Of a DNA stretch of 64,000 nucleotides, positions 33,800-42,151 are shown piece after piece. The notes under the pieces are model-generated. The model saw only the letters and a program-made list of their open reading frames with translations, was not told where the DNA came from and did no database searches. A program made the translations under genes and the position numbers. This stretch comes from Rhizobiales bacterium 2SD (GTDB lineage: Bacteria > Pseudomonadota > Alphaproteobacteria > Rhizobiales > Beijerinckiaceae), in NCBI GenBank assembly GCA_005502805.1, contig SCMY01000014.1:124001-188000 (forward strand), in the 5' to 3' direction. Position 1 is the stretch's first letter; each line of letters opens with the position of its first letter.

Positions 33800-34552
33800 A
33801 TGACCAAGAACCGCTTGCGCCTGGGCGTGAACATCGACCACGTCGCAACCGTGCGGAACGCACGTGGCGGCGCCCTGCCCGATCCGGTGCGCGCCGCGCA
33901 CCTCGCCATCGCTGCCGGCGCCGATGGGATCACCGCCCATCTGCGCGAGGACCGGCGCCATATCCGCGACGCCGACATGGCAAGGCTCGCGAGCGAAATT
34001 TCGAAGCCGCTGAATTTCGAGATGGCCGCGACGGCGGAGATGATAAGCCTCGCCGAAAAGCTGAAGCCGCATGCGGCCTGCCTGGTGCCGGAGAAGCGCG
34101 AGGAGCGCACCACCGAGGGCGGGCTCGACGTCGTCGGCCAGGCGCAGGCGCTCTCTGCCCCGATTGCCCGCCTGAAAGCAGCCGGTTGCCGCGTCTCTCT
34201 GTTCATCGAGGCCGACGAAGCGCCGATCGCGATGGCGGCCAAGCTCGGCGCTCCCGTGGTCGAACTTCACACGGGCACCTGGTGCCATGCCGTCGCCGAC
34301 GGTCACATCGAGAAAGCGGAAGCCGAGTTCCAGCGGCTCGCTCATGGCGCGGCCTTTGCCGCCTCGCTCGGCCTCGAGGTCCATGCCGGCCACGGGCTCG
34401 ACTACGACACCGCCCGCAAGCTCGCCAGCGTACCAGCCTTCGTCGAGTTCAACATCGGCCATTTCCTCGTCGGCGAAGCGATCTTCGTCGGACTGGAAAC
34501 GGCGATCGCCGTGATGCGGCGGGCAATGGACGAAGGCCGCGCGGCCAGCTAG
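33800..34552 (+). CDS. pdxJ: Pyridoxine 5'-phosphate synthase
   Basis: Final enzyme of the DXP-dependent vitamin B6 pathway, joining 3-amino-2-oxopropyl phosphate and deoxyxylulose phosphate. The 250 residues have RLGVNIDHVATVRNARGGAL at the start, the catalytic-histidine and glutamate region ITAHLREDRRHIRDAD, and VHAGHGLDYDTARKLASVP plus FNIGHFLVGEAIF for phosphate. The ATG at 33800 was chosen, with GGGGGG at 33789-33794 in front. It precedes acpS by ten bases, the usual order. Confidence 0.96.
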   Translation: MTKNRLRLGVNIDHVATVRNARGGALPDPVRAAHLAIAAGADGITAHLREDRRHIRDADMARLASEISKPLNFEMAATAEMISLAEKLKPHAACLVPEKREERTTEGGLDVVGQAQALSAPIARLKAAGCRVSLFIEADEAPIAMAAKLGAPVVELHTGTWCHAVADGHIEKAEAEFQRLAHGAAFAASLGLEVHAGHGLDYDTARKLASVPAFVEFNIGHFLVGEAIFVGLETAIAVMRRAMDEGRAAS

Positions 34553-34561
34553 ACCGCTGGA

Positions 34562-34966
34562 ATGATCCTCGGCATCGGCTCCGATCTCTGCGACATCCGC
34601 CGCATCGAGAACTCGCTCGCCCGTTTCGGCGAGCGCTTCACCCAGCGCATCTTCACAGAGGGCGAGCAAACGAAATCCGATCGCCGCGCCACGCGTGCGG
34701 CATCCTATGCCCGCCGCTTCGCCGCCAAGGAGGCCTGCTCGAAGGCGCTCGGCACCGGCATCAGGTCCGGCGTGTTTTGGCGCGACATGGAGGTGGTCAA
34801 TCTGCCAGGCGGGCGACCGACCATGCGGCTCACCGGCGGCGCTGCCGCACGCCTCGCCGAAATGACACCGCCCGGCCACGAGGCGTTCGTACATGTCTCA
34901 CTGACCGACGATCCGCCGCTGGCCCAGGCCTTCGTTGTGATCGAGGCCAGGCCGATCAGGGCCTGA
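34562..34966 (+). CDS. acpS: Holo-[acyl-carrier-protein] synthase
   Basis: Attaches 4'-phosphopantetheine to acyl carrier protein. The 134 residues carry the magnesium-binding Asp8 in MILGIGSDLCDI and Glu57 in RRFAAKEACSKALGTG, both of the AcpS signature. No strong ribosome-binding site precedes the ATG, consistent with coupling to pdxJ. Normally lepB follows directly, but here aqpZ intervenes on the opposite strand. Confidence 0.95.
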   Translation: MILGIGSDLCDIRRIENSLARFGERFTQRIFTEGEQTKSDRRATRAASYARRFAAKEACSKALGTGIRSGVFWRDMEVVNLPGGRPTMRLTGGAAARLAEMTPPGHEAFVHVSLTDDPPLAQAFVVIEARPIRA

Positions 34967-35001
34967 CCTCGGATAGCGGTTTCAATCGGCCCAGGCCGGC
35001 G

Positions 35002-35712
35002 TCAGCCGGTGACCTGGTCCCGTGACTCACCGCTCAGCCAGCGATAGATGACGCCGCCGAGCACGCCGCCGATGATCGGCGCCACCCAGAACAGCCAGAG
35101 CTGCTGCAGGGCCCAGCCGCCGACGAACAACGCCGGGCCGGTCGAACGCGCCGGGTTCACCGAGGTATTGGTGACCGGGATGCTGACGAGGTGGATCAAG
35201 GCGAGGCCCAGGCCGATGGCGAGCGGGGCGAAGCCGGCCGGCGCCTTGCCGTGGGTCGCGCCCATGATGATGAACAGGAACATCATGGTCATCACCACCT
35301 CGGTCAGGAAGGCCGAGGCCAGGCCGTATTTGCCGGGCGAATGCTCGCCATAGCCGTTGGATGCGAAGCCCTTGGCGACATCGAAGCCGGGCGCGCCGAC
35401 CGCAATGAAGTAGAGCACGGTGGCGGCGAGGATGGCGCCGACGACCTGGGCGACGATGTAGGGCACCACCTGTCCCGCCGGGAAGCGCCCGCCGGCAGCA
35501 AGGCCGATCGTGACAGCCGGGTTGAGATGGCAGCCGGAGATATGGCCGATCGAATAGGCCATGGTGACGACGGTCAAACCGAACGCGAGAGATACGCCAA
35601 GCAACCCGATGCCGACCTGCGGAAAGCCCGCCGCGATCACGGCGCTGCCGCAGCCGGCGAAGGTCAGCCAGAAGGTTCCAATCACCTCTGCGACATAGTT
35701 TCTCGTGCTCAT
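35002..35712 (-). CDS. aqpZ: Aquaporin Z
   Basis: Water channel of the inner membrane. The 236 residues give six membrane helices and the two half-helices with NPA signatures HLNPAVTIGLAAGG and SVNPARSTGPALF. The arginine after the second NPA and the narrow-filter residues fit a water-selective AqpZ. The ATG at 35712 is used; the upstream ORF to 35760 is unconserved. It sits between acpS and lepB on the other strand and interrupts the usual pdxJ-acpS-lepB-rnc-era cluster. Confidence 0.95.
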   Translation of the reverse strand: MSTRNYVAEVIGTFWLTFAGCGSAVIAAGFPQVGIGLLGVSLAFGLTVVTMAYSIGHISGCHLNPAVTIGLAAGGRFPAGQVVPYIVAQVVGAILAATVLYFIAVGAPGFDVAKGFASNGYGEHSPGKYGLASAFLTEVVMTMMFLFIIMGATHGKAPAGFAPLAIGLGLALIHLVSIPVTNTSVNPARSTGPALFVGGWALQQLWLFWVAPIIGGVLGGVIYRWLSGESRDQVTG

Positions 35713-36050
35713 GTCGATTCGCCCTTTGGTTGCGATCACAGGACTGTGATCGCGAGGCAACCCAGCGTCAATCTGGCACGAATACCGGGGCCGCCGCGGC
35801 CGGATGGGAAGCCGCCCGCAAACGATCGCGGACGCTGTTCGCGGCGGCCTGGCTCAGCGTCGTCTGCAGCCTCGCCTTGCACTGCGAGCAGCGCCAGGGC
35901 CTTTGCGGAGTCTGTTCGAGGGAGTATCGGCTCGACATCCGCCTGGCCGATGCAACTGCTGTCCACCCCTCCCATATTGCGCCTGCGTTGTCCGACGCCC
36001 GATAGTCGGCTAGACCGCGCACTCGAACTGTAAGCCAGCAGGAGGCCCGT
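35713..36050. other. Divergent aqpZ/lepB intergenic region, no gene seen
   Basis: 338 bases between aqpZ and lepB. Open frames on both strands here are shadows without ribosome-binding sites or recognisable protein features. It should contain the promoters of both genes. AGGAGG at 36039-36044 is the lepB ribosome-binding site. Confidence 0.5.
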
Positions 36051-36815
36051 TTGGCCAACGACGCCGAGATCAAGAGCAAGACCAAGGATGAAGGTGGCGT
36101 CCTCGAGACGATCAAGGTCGTCGTCCAGGCCCTGCTGATCGCCCTGGTGATCCGGACTCTGCTGTTCCAGCCCTTCAACATCCCCTCGGGCTCGCTGATC
36201 CCGACGCTGCTGATCGGCGATTACCTGTTCGTCTCGAAATACACCTACGGCTACTCCAAGCACTCGATGCCGTTCAGCCCGCCGCTGTTCCAGGGCCGGA
36301 TCTGGGCAGCCGAGCCGAAGCGCGGCGACATCGCCGTGTTCAAGCTGCCCAGCGACGGCTCGACCGACTACATCAAGCGCGTCATCGGCCTGCCGGGCGA
36401 CCGCATCCAGATGATCGACGGCATCCTGCACATCAACAACACGCCGGTGAAGCGCGAGCGTATCGCCGACTTCGTTACAACCGACGCCTGGGGCCGCGCC
36501 ACCAACGCCATCCAGTATCGCGAGACCCTGCCGAACGGCGTCAGCCACCAGATCATCGAGCGCGAGGGCGACACCGGCACCTTCGACAACACTCCGGTGT
36601 TCACCGTGCCGGCCGGCCATTTCTTCATGATGGGCGACAATCGCGACAATTCGCTCGACTCGCGTGACCGCAGCGTCGGCTACGTGCCGTTCGAGAACTT
36701 CGTCGGGCGCGCCGAGATCATCTTCTTCTCGATCGATGAGGGCGCGTCCGCCTGGCGCATCTGGGAATGGCCCTGGACGGTGCGTTGGAACCGCATGTTC
36801 TCGACGATCAAGTGA
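36051..36815 (+). CDS. lepB: Signal peptidase I
   Basis: Membrane serine protease that removes signal peptides from exported proteins. The 254 residues have one N-terminal membrane anchor (VVVQALLIALVIRTLLF), the catalytic Ser48 in NIPSGSLIPTL and Lys109 in DYIKRVIGLPGD, and the box GHFFMMGDNRDNSLDSR. The usual SGSM is SGSL here. The start is TTG at 36051, six bases after AGGAGG, and is the only plausible start. It overlaps rnc by four bases. Confidence 0.95.
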   Translation: MANDAEIKSKTKDEGGVLETIKVVVQALLIALVIRTLLFQPFNIPSGSLIPTLLIGDYLFVSKYTYGYSKHSMPFSPPLFQGRIWAAEPKRGDIAVFKLPSDGSTDYIKRVIGLPGDRIQMIDGILHINNTPVKRERIADFVTTDAWGRATNAIQYRETLPNGVSHQIIEREGDTGTFDNTPVFTVPAGHFFMMGDNRDNSLDSRDRSVGYVPFENFVGRAEIIFFSIDEGASAWRIWEWPWTVRWNRMFSTIK

Positions 36816-37543
36816 GCAAGACCAGCGATAGTGGCCGCAAGCTGCCCGAGCTCTCGCGGCTCGAGGACAGGCTCGGCCACCGCTTCCGCGACCGGGCCCT
36901 GCTGGAGACGGCGCTCACCCATATGAGCGCCGATCCGCGCCGGATCGCGAGCTATCAGCGGCTCGAATTCCTGGGCGACCGCGTGCTCGGCCTCTCGGTC
37001 GCCGACATGTTGTTCACCACCTATTCGCAGGCCGAGGAAGGCGACATGTCGCGCCGCCTCGCCGATCTCGTGCGCAAGGAGACCTGCGCCGCCGTCGCGA
37101 GCGCCTGGGATGTCGGGCCGCATTTGCGGCTCGGCGAAGGCGAGATCCTCTCGGGCGCGCGCAAGAACAAGGCGATCCTGGCCGACGCCTGCGAGGCGAT
37201 CATCGGAGCCGTCTTCATCGACGGCGGCTATGGCGCGGCGCGCAAGCTGGTCGAGGCCGGCTTCGGCGAGCGGCTGCTGACGCCGGCGACGCCCTTGCGC
37301 GACGCCAAGACGGCGCTGCAGGAATGGGCGCAGGGCCAGGGCCATCCGACGCCGACCTATGCCGAACGTGGTCGTTCCGGCCCCGACCACGCGCCGATAT
37401 TCCGCATCGCGGTGCGGATCGGCTCGCTGGCGGAAGCGGAGGCCGAAGGCCGCTCGAAGCGGCTGGCCGAGCAGGCGGCGGCCGAAGCCTTCCTGCGCCG
37501 GCAGGGATTGTGGAACGAAGGGGCAGAGGCGGACCATGGCTGA
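36812..37543 (+). CDS. rnc: Ribonuclease III
   Basis: Cleaves double-stranded RNA in rRNA and mRNA processing. The 243 residues have the nuclease signature RLEFLGDRVLGLSVAD (about 50-65), the second acidic site DACEAIIGAVFIDGG, and a C-terminal dsRNA-binding domain (KTALQEWAQGQGHPTPTYAE). It starts with GTG within the lepB stop (GTGA) and overlaps era by eight bases. It forms a translationally coupled operon lepB-rnc-era. Confidence 0.96.
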   Translation: MSKTSDSGRKLPELSRLEDRLGHRFRDRALLETALTHMSADPRRIASYQRLEFLGDRVLGLSVADMLFTTYSQAEEGDMSRRLADLVRKETCAAVASAWDVGPHLRLGEGEILSGARKNKAILADACEAIIGAVFIDGGYGAARKLVEAGFGERLLTPATPLRDAKTALQEWAQGQGHPTPTYAERGRSGPDHAPIFRIAVRIGSLAEAEAEGRSKRLAEQAAAEAFLRRQGLWNEGAEADHG

Positions 37544-38447
37544 GAACGACCAGCAGACCCGCTGCGGCTTCGTCGCGTTGATCGGCGCACCCAATGCCGG
37601 CAAGTCGACGCTGCTGAACCAGCTCGTCGGCGCCAAGATCTCGATCGTCTCGCGCAAGGTGCAGACCACGCGTACCCAGGTGCGCGGCATCGCCCTGTCG
37701 GGACCGACGCAGATCATCTTCGTCGATACGCCCGGCATCTTCGCGCCCAAGCGCCGGCTCGACCGCGCCATGGTGACGAGCGCCTGGGGCGGAGCGACCG
37801 ATGCCGATCTGATCGGCGTGCTGATCGATGTCGGCCGCTTCGATCATGAGGAGAACACCGCGCTGCTGGAGAAGCTCTCCGAGCTCAGGCAGCCGAAGTT
37901 CCTGATCCTCAACAAGATCGACACGATCCCAAAGGAAAAGCTGCTCGCCATCACCGCGGCGGTGAACGAGCGGGCGAAGTTCGAGGCGACCTTCATGGTC
38001 GCGGCGCTGACCGGCTATGGCGTCAAGGACATCCTCGCCTGGCTGGAGACCCGGCTGAAGCCCGGCCCCTGGCTCTATCCGGAGGATCAGATCTCGGATG
38101 CGCCGCTGCGCTTCCTCGCCGCCGAGATCACCCGCGAGAAGATCTTCGAGCGGCTGCATGACGAACTGCCATACCGCTCGACGGTCGAGACCGAGAGCTG
38201 GCAGCAGCGCCCGGACGGCTCGGTCCGGATCGAACAGACGATCTATGTCGAGCGCGAGGGGCAGCGGAAGATCGTGCTCGGCGAAGGCGGCCAGACGATC
38301 AAGGCGATCGGCCAGAAAGCACGTGTCGAGATCGCCGAAGCAGCCGAGGCGAAGGTCCACCTCTTCCTCTTCGTCAAAGTCCGCGAAAACTGGAGCGACG
38401 ATCCGGAACGCTATCGCGAAATGGGGCTCGACTTTCCGAAAAGCTGA
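37536..38447 (+). CDS. era: GTPase Era
   Basis: GTPase that binds 16S rRNA and assists 30S ribosome assembly. The 303 residues have G1 GAPNAGKST (17-25), a G2 region TTRTQVRG, G3 DTPGIF, G4 NKID, and a C-terminal KH domain with GEGGQTIKAIGQKARVEI. The ATG at 37536 lies within the end of rnc. It is the last gene of the lepB operon; recO, commonly next, is elsewhere in this window. Confidence 0.97.
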   Translation: MAENDQQTRCGFVALIGAPNAGKSTLLNQLVGAKISIVSRKVQTTRTQVRGIALSGPTQIIFVDTPGIFAPKRRLDRAMVTSAWGGATDADLIGVLIDVGRFDHEENTALLEKLSELRQPKFLILNKIDTIPKEKLLAITAAVNERAKFEATFMVAALTGYGVKDILAWLETRLKPGPWLYPEDQISDAPLRFLAAEITREKIFERLHDELPYRSTVETESWQQRPDGSVRIEQTIYVEREGQRKIVLGEGGQTIKAIGQKARVEIAEAAEAKVHLFLFVKVRENWSDDPERYREMGLDFPKS

Positions 38448-38624
38448 ATATTGAGACGCTCGCACGCGCAAATGGCAAAATTCGATCACGATCTTGCGCG
38501 GTACGTCGCATTCACCACATAAACACCGAAGGACCGCTCGATTTGGAGCGTAAGCCTGACATTATTCAACCTTGTTCCGTGCCGATTCTTATTGATCGAC
38601 CGTATTTGAGCCAGGAGCCATTAC

Positions 38625-39239
38625 ATGGCAGGTGAACCGCGTATCGCGCTCTTCATTGATGGAGCCAATCTCTACGCGACCTCGAAGCAGCTCGGCTTCG
38701 ACATGGACTATCGACGTCTGCTCAAGGAATTCCAGGGCCGCGGCAATCTGATCCGGGCCTTCTACTTCACGACATTGGTGGAAAGCGAAGAGTACACCTC
38801 GATCCGCCCTCTGGTCGACTGGCTCGACTATAACGGCTACCGGGTCATCACCAAGGCTGCGAAAGAATTCACTGACGCGACCGGACGCCGGCGCGTCAAG
38901 GGCAACATGGATATCGAGCTCGCCATCGAGATGCTCGAGCTCGCCCCTCATCTCGACCACATCTATTTGTTCTCCGGCGATGGCGATTTCCGCCCGCTGG
39001 TCGAGGCGGTGCAGCGCAAGGGCGTCAAGGTCTCGGTCGTCTCGACCATCAACACCAACCCGCCCATGGTCGCCGACGACCTGCGCCGGCAATGCGACGA
39101 GTTCGTCGAGCTCGCCACGCTGATGCCGAAGGTCGGACGCGATCCCTCCGAGCGGGTCGCGCGCGCTCCGGCCACCGGCAACCCAGGGCTGGAGCGCCGC
39201 TATGGCATCCGCCAGGGCGACGAGACGCCGGAGAGCTGA
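38625..39239 (+). CDS. NYN domain (LabA/DUF88-type) protein
   Basis: A 204-residue PIN-like nuclease-fold protein. It shows the NYN signature ALFIDGANLYATSKQLG at the N-terminus, then IRAFYFTTLVE, KGNMDIELAIEML and IYLFSGDGDFRPLVEAVQRK with the conserved acidic residues of the active site. Such proteins are conserved in alphaproteobacteria, and some process or bind RNA. The last 40 residues are a basic, probably disordered tail. It follows a 177-base AT-richer intergenic region after era and is transcribed separately. Confidence 0.88.
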   Translation: MAGEPRIALFIDGANLYATSKQLGFDMDYRRLLKEFQGRGNLIRAFYFTTLVESEEYTSIRPLVDWLDYNGYRVITKAAKEFTDATGRRRVKGNMDIELAIEMLELAPHLDHIYLFSGDGDFRPLVEAVQRKGVKVSVVSTINTNPPMVADDLRRQCDEFVELATLMPKVGRDPSERVARAPATGNPGLERRYGIRQGDETPES

Positions 39240-39358
39240 ACCGGCCTTTCTCTCCCGCGTTGTCGATTCGTGAACAGGTCGCGCGGCCTAGAGGGCACTT
39301 GACCCCGGCCGCCGCTCGCGCGACCTCTGTTGCCGCAACGACACATGGAGGGCATGCC

Positions 39359-40087
39359 TTGGAACGCCGCAGCTTTCTTACCGGCCTCGTGGCCGGCTCC
39401 GCATCCGCCCTGATCATCGCCCGTCCAGCGCTGGTGCTGGCACAGGCCGCGCCGGCTCCAGCCGCTCCACCGCCGGTCTTCACGCTGCCAAAACTCTCCT
39501 ACGCCTATGAGGCGCTGGAGCCGGTCATCGATGCGCAGACCATGCGCATCCACCATTCGCTGCACCACCAGGCCTATGTGAACGGCGCCAACGCCGCCGC
39601 CGGCCAATGGGAAGCGTTGAAAACCACGCCGATCGAGACGGTGCTCGCCGATCTCAACGCTGCTCCGGACAATGTCCGGACCGCCGTGCGCAACAATGTC
39701 GGCGGCCACTGGAACCACAGCTTCTTCTGGGAACTGATGACGCCCGGCGGCGCACAGCAGCCTGGCGCGGAGCTGAAGAGCGCGATCGACAGCGCCTTCG
39801 GCTCGGTCGATGAATTGACGAAACGGGTCAATCAGGCCGGCGCGACGCGCTTCGGCTCGGGCTGGGCCTGGCTTGTCGTCGGCAAGGACAAGAAGCTCGC
39901 CATCATCTCGACGGCCAACCAGGACACGCCGCTCGAACTCGGCGCCAAGGCCGTACTCGGCGTCGATGTCTGGGAACACGCCTACTACCTGAAATACCAG
40001 AACCGCCGGCCGGAATACCTCGCCGCCTGGTGGAAGACGGTGAACTGGGACAAGGCGAACGAGAATTTCAAGAAGGCGATTGCTTAA
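39359..40087 (+). CDS. Tat-exported Fe/Mn superoxide dismutase
   Basis: Periplasmic superoxide dismutase. The 242 residues begin with a twin-arginine signal (MERRSFLTGLVAGSASALII), a proline-rich linker and the SOD fold: the metal ligands lie in IHHSLHHQAYV, HWNHSFFWELMTPGG and DVWEHAYYLKYQNRRPEYL. Most bacterial Fe/Mn SODs are cytoplasmic, so export is notable. The start is TTG at 39359 after GGAGGG at 39347. Mn versus Fe use cannot be told. Confidence 0.88.
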   Translation: MERRSFLTGLVAGSASALIIARPALVLAQAAPAPAAPPPVFTLPKLSYAYEALEPVIDAQTMRIHHSLHHQAYVNGANAAAGQWEALKTTPIETVLADLNAAPDNVRTAVRNNVGGHWNHSFFWELMTPGGAQQPGAELKSAIDSAFGSVDELTKRVNQAGATRFGSGWAWLVVGKDKKLAIISTANQDTPLELGAKAVLGVDVWEHAYYLKYQNRRPEYLAAWWKTVNWDKANENFKKAIA

Positions 40088-40147
40088 CGGCGGAACCTGC
40101 CCCTGCTTTTCCCGTTATGGTTGCAATGGGAAAAGCAAGGGTGGCTC

Positions 40148-40534
40148 ATGCCGGATGATGCAAGCGATGTCGCGCGCGCCTACTACCAGGCTTATGTCGA
40201 GAAGGACCGCGCCGCGCTCGAAGCTCTCATCGCCGAGGATTTCCAGTTCAGCAGCCCGCTCGACAACCGGCTCGACCGCGAGACCTATTTCGAGCGTTGC
40301 TGGCCGAACAGCGAACGTATCCGCGCCTGCAGGTTCAAGCATCTCATCCCGATCGGCGAGACGATCTTCGTGACCTATGAGGGCGAAGCCATTGACGGCA
40401 AGGGGTTTCGCAATACCGAAATCCTGACGATCCGGGACGGCAAGATCGTCGAAGTCGAGGTCTATTTCGGCTGGTCGCTGCCCCATCCGGCGCCGGAGGG
40501 AGGCTTCGTCGAGGCGAACGGGCTCACGGGATAG
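40148..40534 (+). CDS. NTF2/SnoaL-like protein
   Basis: A 128-residue NTF2-fold protein, one domain. The helix VARAYYQAYVEKDRAALEAL followed by IAEDFQFSSPLDNRLDRETY is the classic start of this fold, and the end has EILTIRDGKIVEVEVYFGWS. Some members are isomerases or dehydratases, many are uncharacterised. It is on the same strand as the superoxide dismutase gene and 60 bases from it, but no shared role is evident. The ATG at 40148 is used. Confidence 0.85.
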   Translation: MPDDASDVARAYYQAYVEKDRAALEALIAEDFQFSSPLDNRLDRETYFERCWPNSERIRACRFKHLIPIGETIFVTYEGEAIDGKGFRNTEILTIRDGKIVEVEVYFGWSLPHPAPEGGFVEANGLTG

Positions 40535-40548
40535 CCGGGCCTTCCGCG

Positions 40549-41022
40549 CTAACCACCCGTCTTCAGGATGCGGGCCTTGTCGCGATTCCAGTCGCGCGTC
40601 TTCTCGGTCTCGCGCTTGTCGTGCAGCTTCTTGCCCTTGCCGAGGCCGAGCTCGACCTTGGCCCGGCCCTTGTCGTTGAAATAGACCTTGAGCGGGATGA
40701 CGGTGAAGCCTTCGCGCTGGATCGCGCCCATCAGCTTGTTGATCTGGCGGCGGTGCAGCAGCAGTTTCCGCGGCCGGCGGACATCATGGTTGAAGCGATT
40801 GGCTTCGAGATATTCCGGGATATGGGCGTTGAACAGGAAGAGCTCGTTGCCCATCGGGCCGGCATAGCTCTCGCCGATCGTCGCCTTGCCGCCGCGCAGC
40901 GACTTGATCTCGGTGCCCTGCAGGGCGATGCCGGCTTCCAGGGTCTCGGTGATGGCATAGCTGTAGCGCGCCTTGCGGTTGTCGGCCGCAAGCTTGTAGC
41001 GCTCTGGATCAGGCTTACTCAT
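40549..41022 (-). CDS. smpB: SsrA-binding protein SmpB
   Basis: Escorts tmRNA to stalled ribosomes in trans-translation. The 157 residues include NRKARYSYAITETLEAGIAL, the conserved QGTEIKSLRGGKATIGESYA, and the basic C-terminal tail KKLHDKRETEKTRDWNRDKA that mimics an anticodon arm. It follows dapA on the same strand, separated by a hairpin at 41034-41056. dapA-smpB adjacency is common in Rhizobiales. Confidence 0.96.
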   Translation of the reverse strand: MSKPDPERYKLAADNRKARYSYAITETLEAGIALQGTEIKSLRGGKATIGESYAGPMGNELFLFNAHIPEYLEANRFNHDVRRPRKLLLHRRQINKLMGAIQREGFTVIPLKVYFNDKGRAKVELGLGKGKKLHDKRETEKTRDWNRDKARILKTGG

Positions 41023-41033
41023 CGAAACACTCC

Positions 41034-41056
41034 GGTAGTCGGCATGGCCGACTACC
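41034..41056 (-). promoter_or_regulatory. Hairpin between dapA and smpB
   Basis: Perfect ten-base inverted arms GGTAGTCGGC and GCCGACTACC (41034-41043 and 41047-41056) with loop ATG. It lies between the dapA stop and the smpB ribosome-binding site. There is no T-run on the minus strand, so it may modulate processing or smpB translation rather than terminate. Confidence 0.35.
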
Positions 41057-41060
41057 TCAC

Positions 41061-41954
41061 TTAAGCATTCAGCAGGCCGGCGTGAACCATGGCGCTGCGA
41101 ATGACTTCGCCGGTCGCCGGCGTCACCGGCAACAACGGCAGGCGGAGCTCCTCCTCGATCCGGCCGAGGCGCTTCAGGCCATGCTTGGCACCGGCGAGGC
41201 CCGGCTCCTTGAAGATGGCGTCGTGCAGCGGCACCAGCCGATCCTGAAGCTTCAGCGCGCCGGCATAGTCGCCCTTCAGCGCACAGCTCATCAAGTCGGC
41301 GCAGAGCTTGGGCGCGACATTGGCGACGACCGAGATGCAGCCATGGCCGCCGGCGGCCATATAGGCCAGCGCCGTCATGTCTTCGCCCGAGAGCTGGATG
41401 AAGTCGGGGCCGAGCACATGGCGCTGCTGCGAGACCCGGGCGAGATTGGCGGTCGCGTCCTTCACCCCGGCGATGTTCTTCAGCTCGTAGAGGCGCGCCA
41501 TGGTCTCGACCGACATGTCGACCACCGAGCGCGGCGGGATGTTGTAGATGATGATCGGGATGCCGATCGCGTCGTTCACCGCCTTGAAGTGCTGATACAT
41601 GCCCTCCTGGGTCGGCTTGTTGTAATAGGGCGTGACCACGAGCACCGCGTGGGCGCCGGCCTTCTCGGCGTGCCTGGCCAGCGAGATCGCTTCGGTGGTG
41701 TTGTTCGAGCCGGCGCCGGCGATGACCGGCACCCGGCCCTTGGCCTGGTCGAGCACGATCTCGGTGACGCGCCCATGCTCCTCATGGCTGAGCGTCGGGC
41801 TCTCGCCGGTGGTGCCGACCGGGACCAGCGCGGTCGAGCCGCTCTCGATCTGCCAGTCGACCAGAGCGCGCAGTGTCGCCTCGTCGATCTTGCCGCCCTT
41901 GAACGGCGTCACCAGCGCGGGCATCGAACCGGTGAGGGGCGCATGCTTGGTCAT
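41061..41954 (-). CDS. dapA: 4-hydroxy-tetrahydrodipicolinate synthase
   Basis: First committed enzyme of lysine and diaminopimelate synthesis, condensing pyruvate with aspartate semialdehyde. The 297 residues have the Schiff-base Lys165 in NIAGVKDATAN, Tyr137 in IIIYNIPPRSV, and GTTGES (47-52) for the pyruvate carboxylate. The ATG at 41954 begins MTKHAPLTGSMPALVTPFK; the upstream extension to 42110 runs through the promoter. It likely feeds the peptidoglycan precursor pathway. Confidence 0.96.
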   Translation of the reverse strand: MTKHAPLTGSMPALVTPFKGGKIDEATLRALVDWQIESGSTALVPVGTTGESPTLSHEEHGRVTEIVLDQAKGRVPVIAGAGSNNTTEAISLARHAEKAGAHAVLVVTPYYNKPTQEGMYQHFKAVNDAIGIPIIIYNIPPRSVVDMSVETMARLYELKNIAGVKDATANLARVSQQRHVLGPDFIQLSGEDMTALAYMAAGGHGCISVVANVAPKLCADLMSCALKGDYAGALKLQDRLVPLHDAIFKEPGLAGAKHGLKRLGRIEEELRLPLLPVTPATGEVIRSAMVHAGLLNA

Positions 41955-42151
41955 GGACGGTCCTGAAAACGACAAAGTTCGGCGTGAAACGGTTTCCCGC
42001 CAAAAAACAGGCGACAGACATAGCCTTTCAGCTGCAGTCCGCAAAGCCGGCAACCCATCAAAAATCGTGGCGGCATAGTTAGGACTTCGTAAAGCTCCAT
42101 CCCGGAGCATGGTCTACTGCTACGATCCGGCTTGCTTGGGGGGACCCCTTG

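Noticed and set aside
35730..36181. Small ORFs between aqpZ and lepB
   Set aside because: No ribosome-binding sites, no recognisable motifs, and frames on both strands overlap equally.
36051..36815. SGSL instead of SGSM as evidence of a defective signal peptidase
   Set aside because: Ser48 and Lys109 are present and Leu is a conservative replacement; the gene also heads an intact operon.
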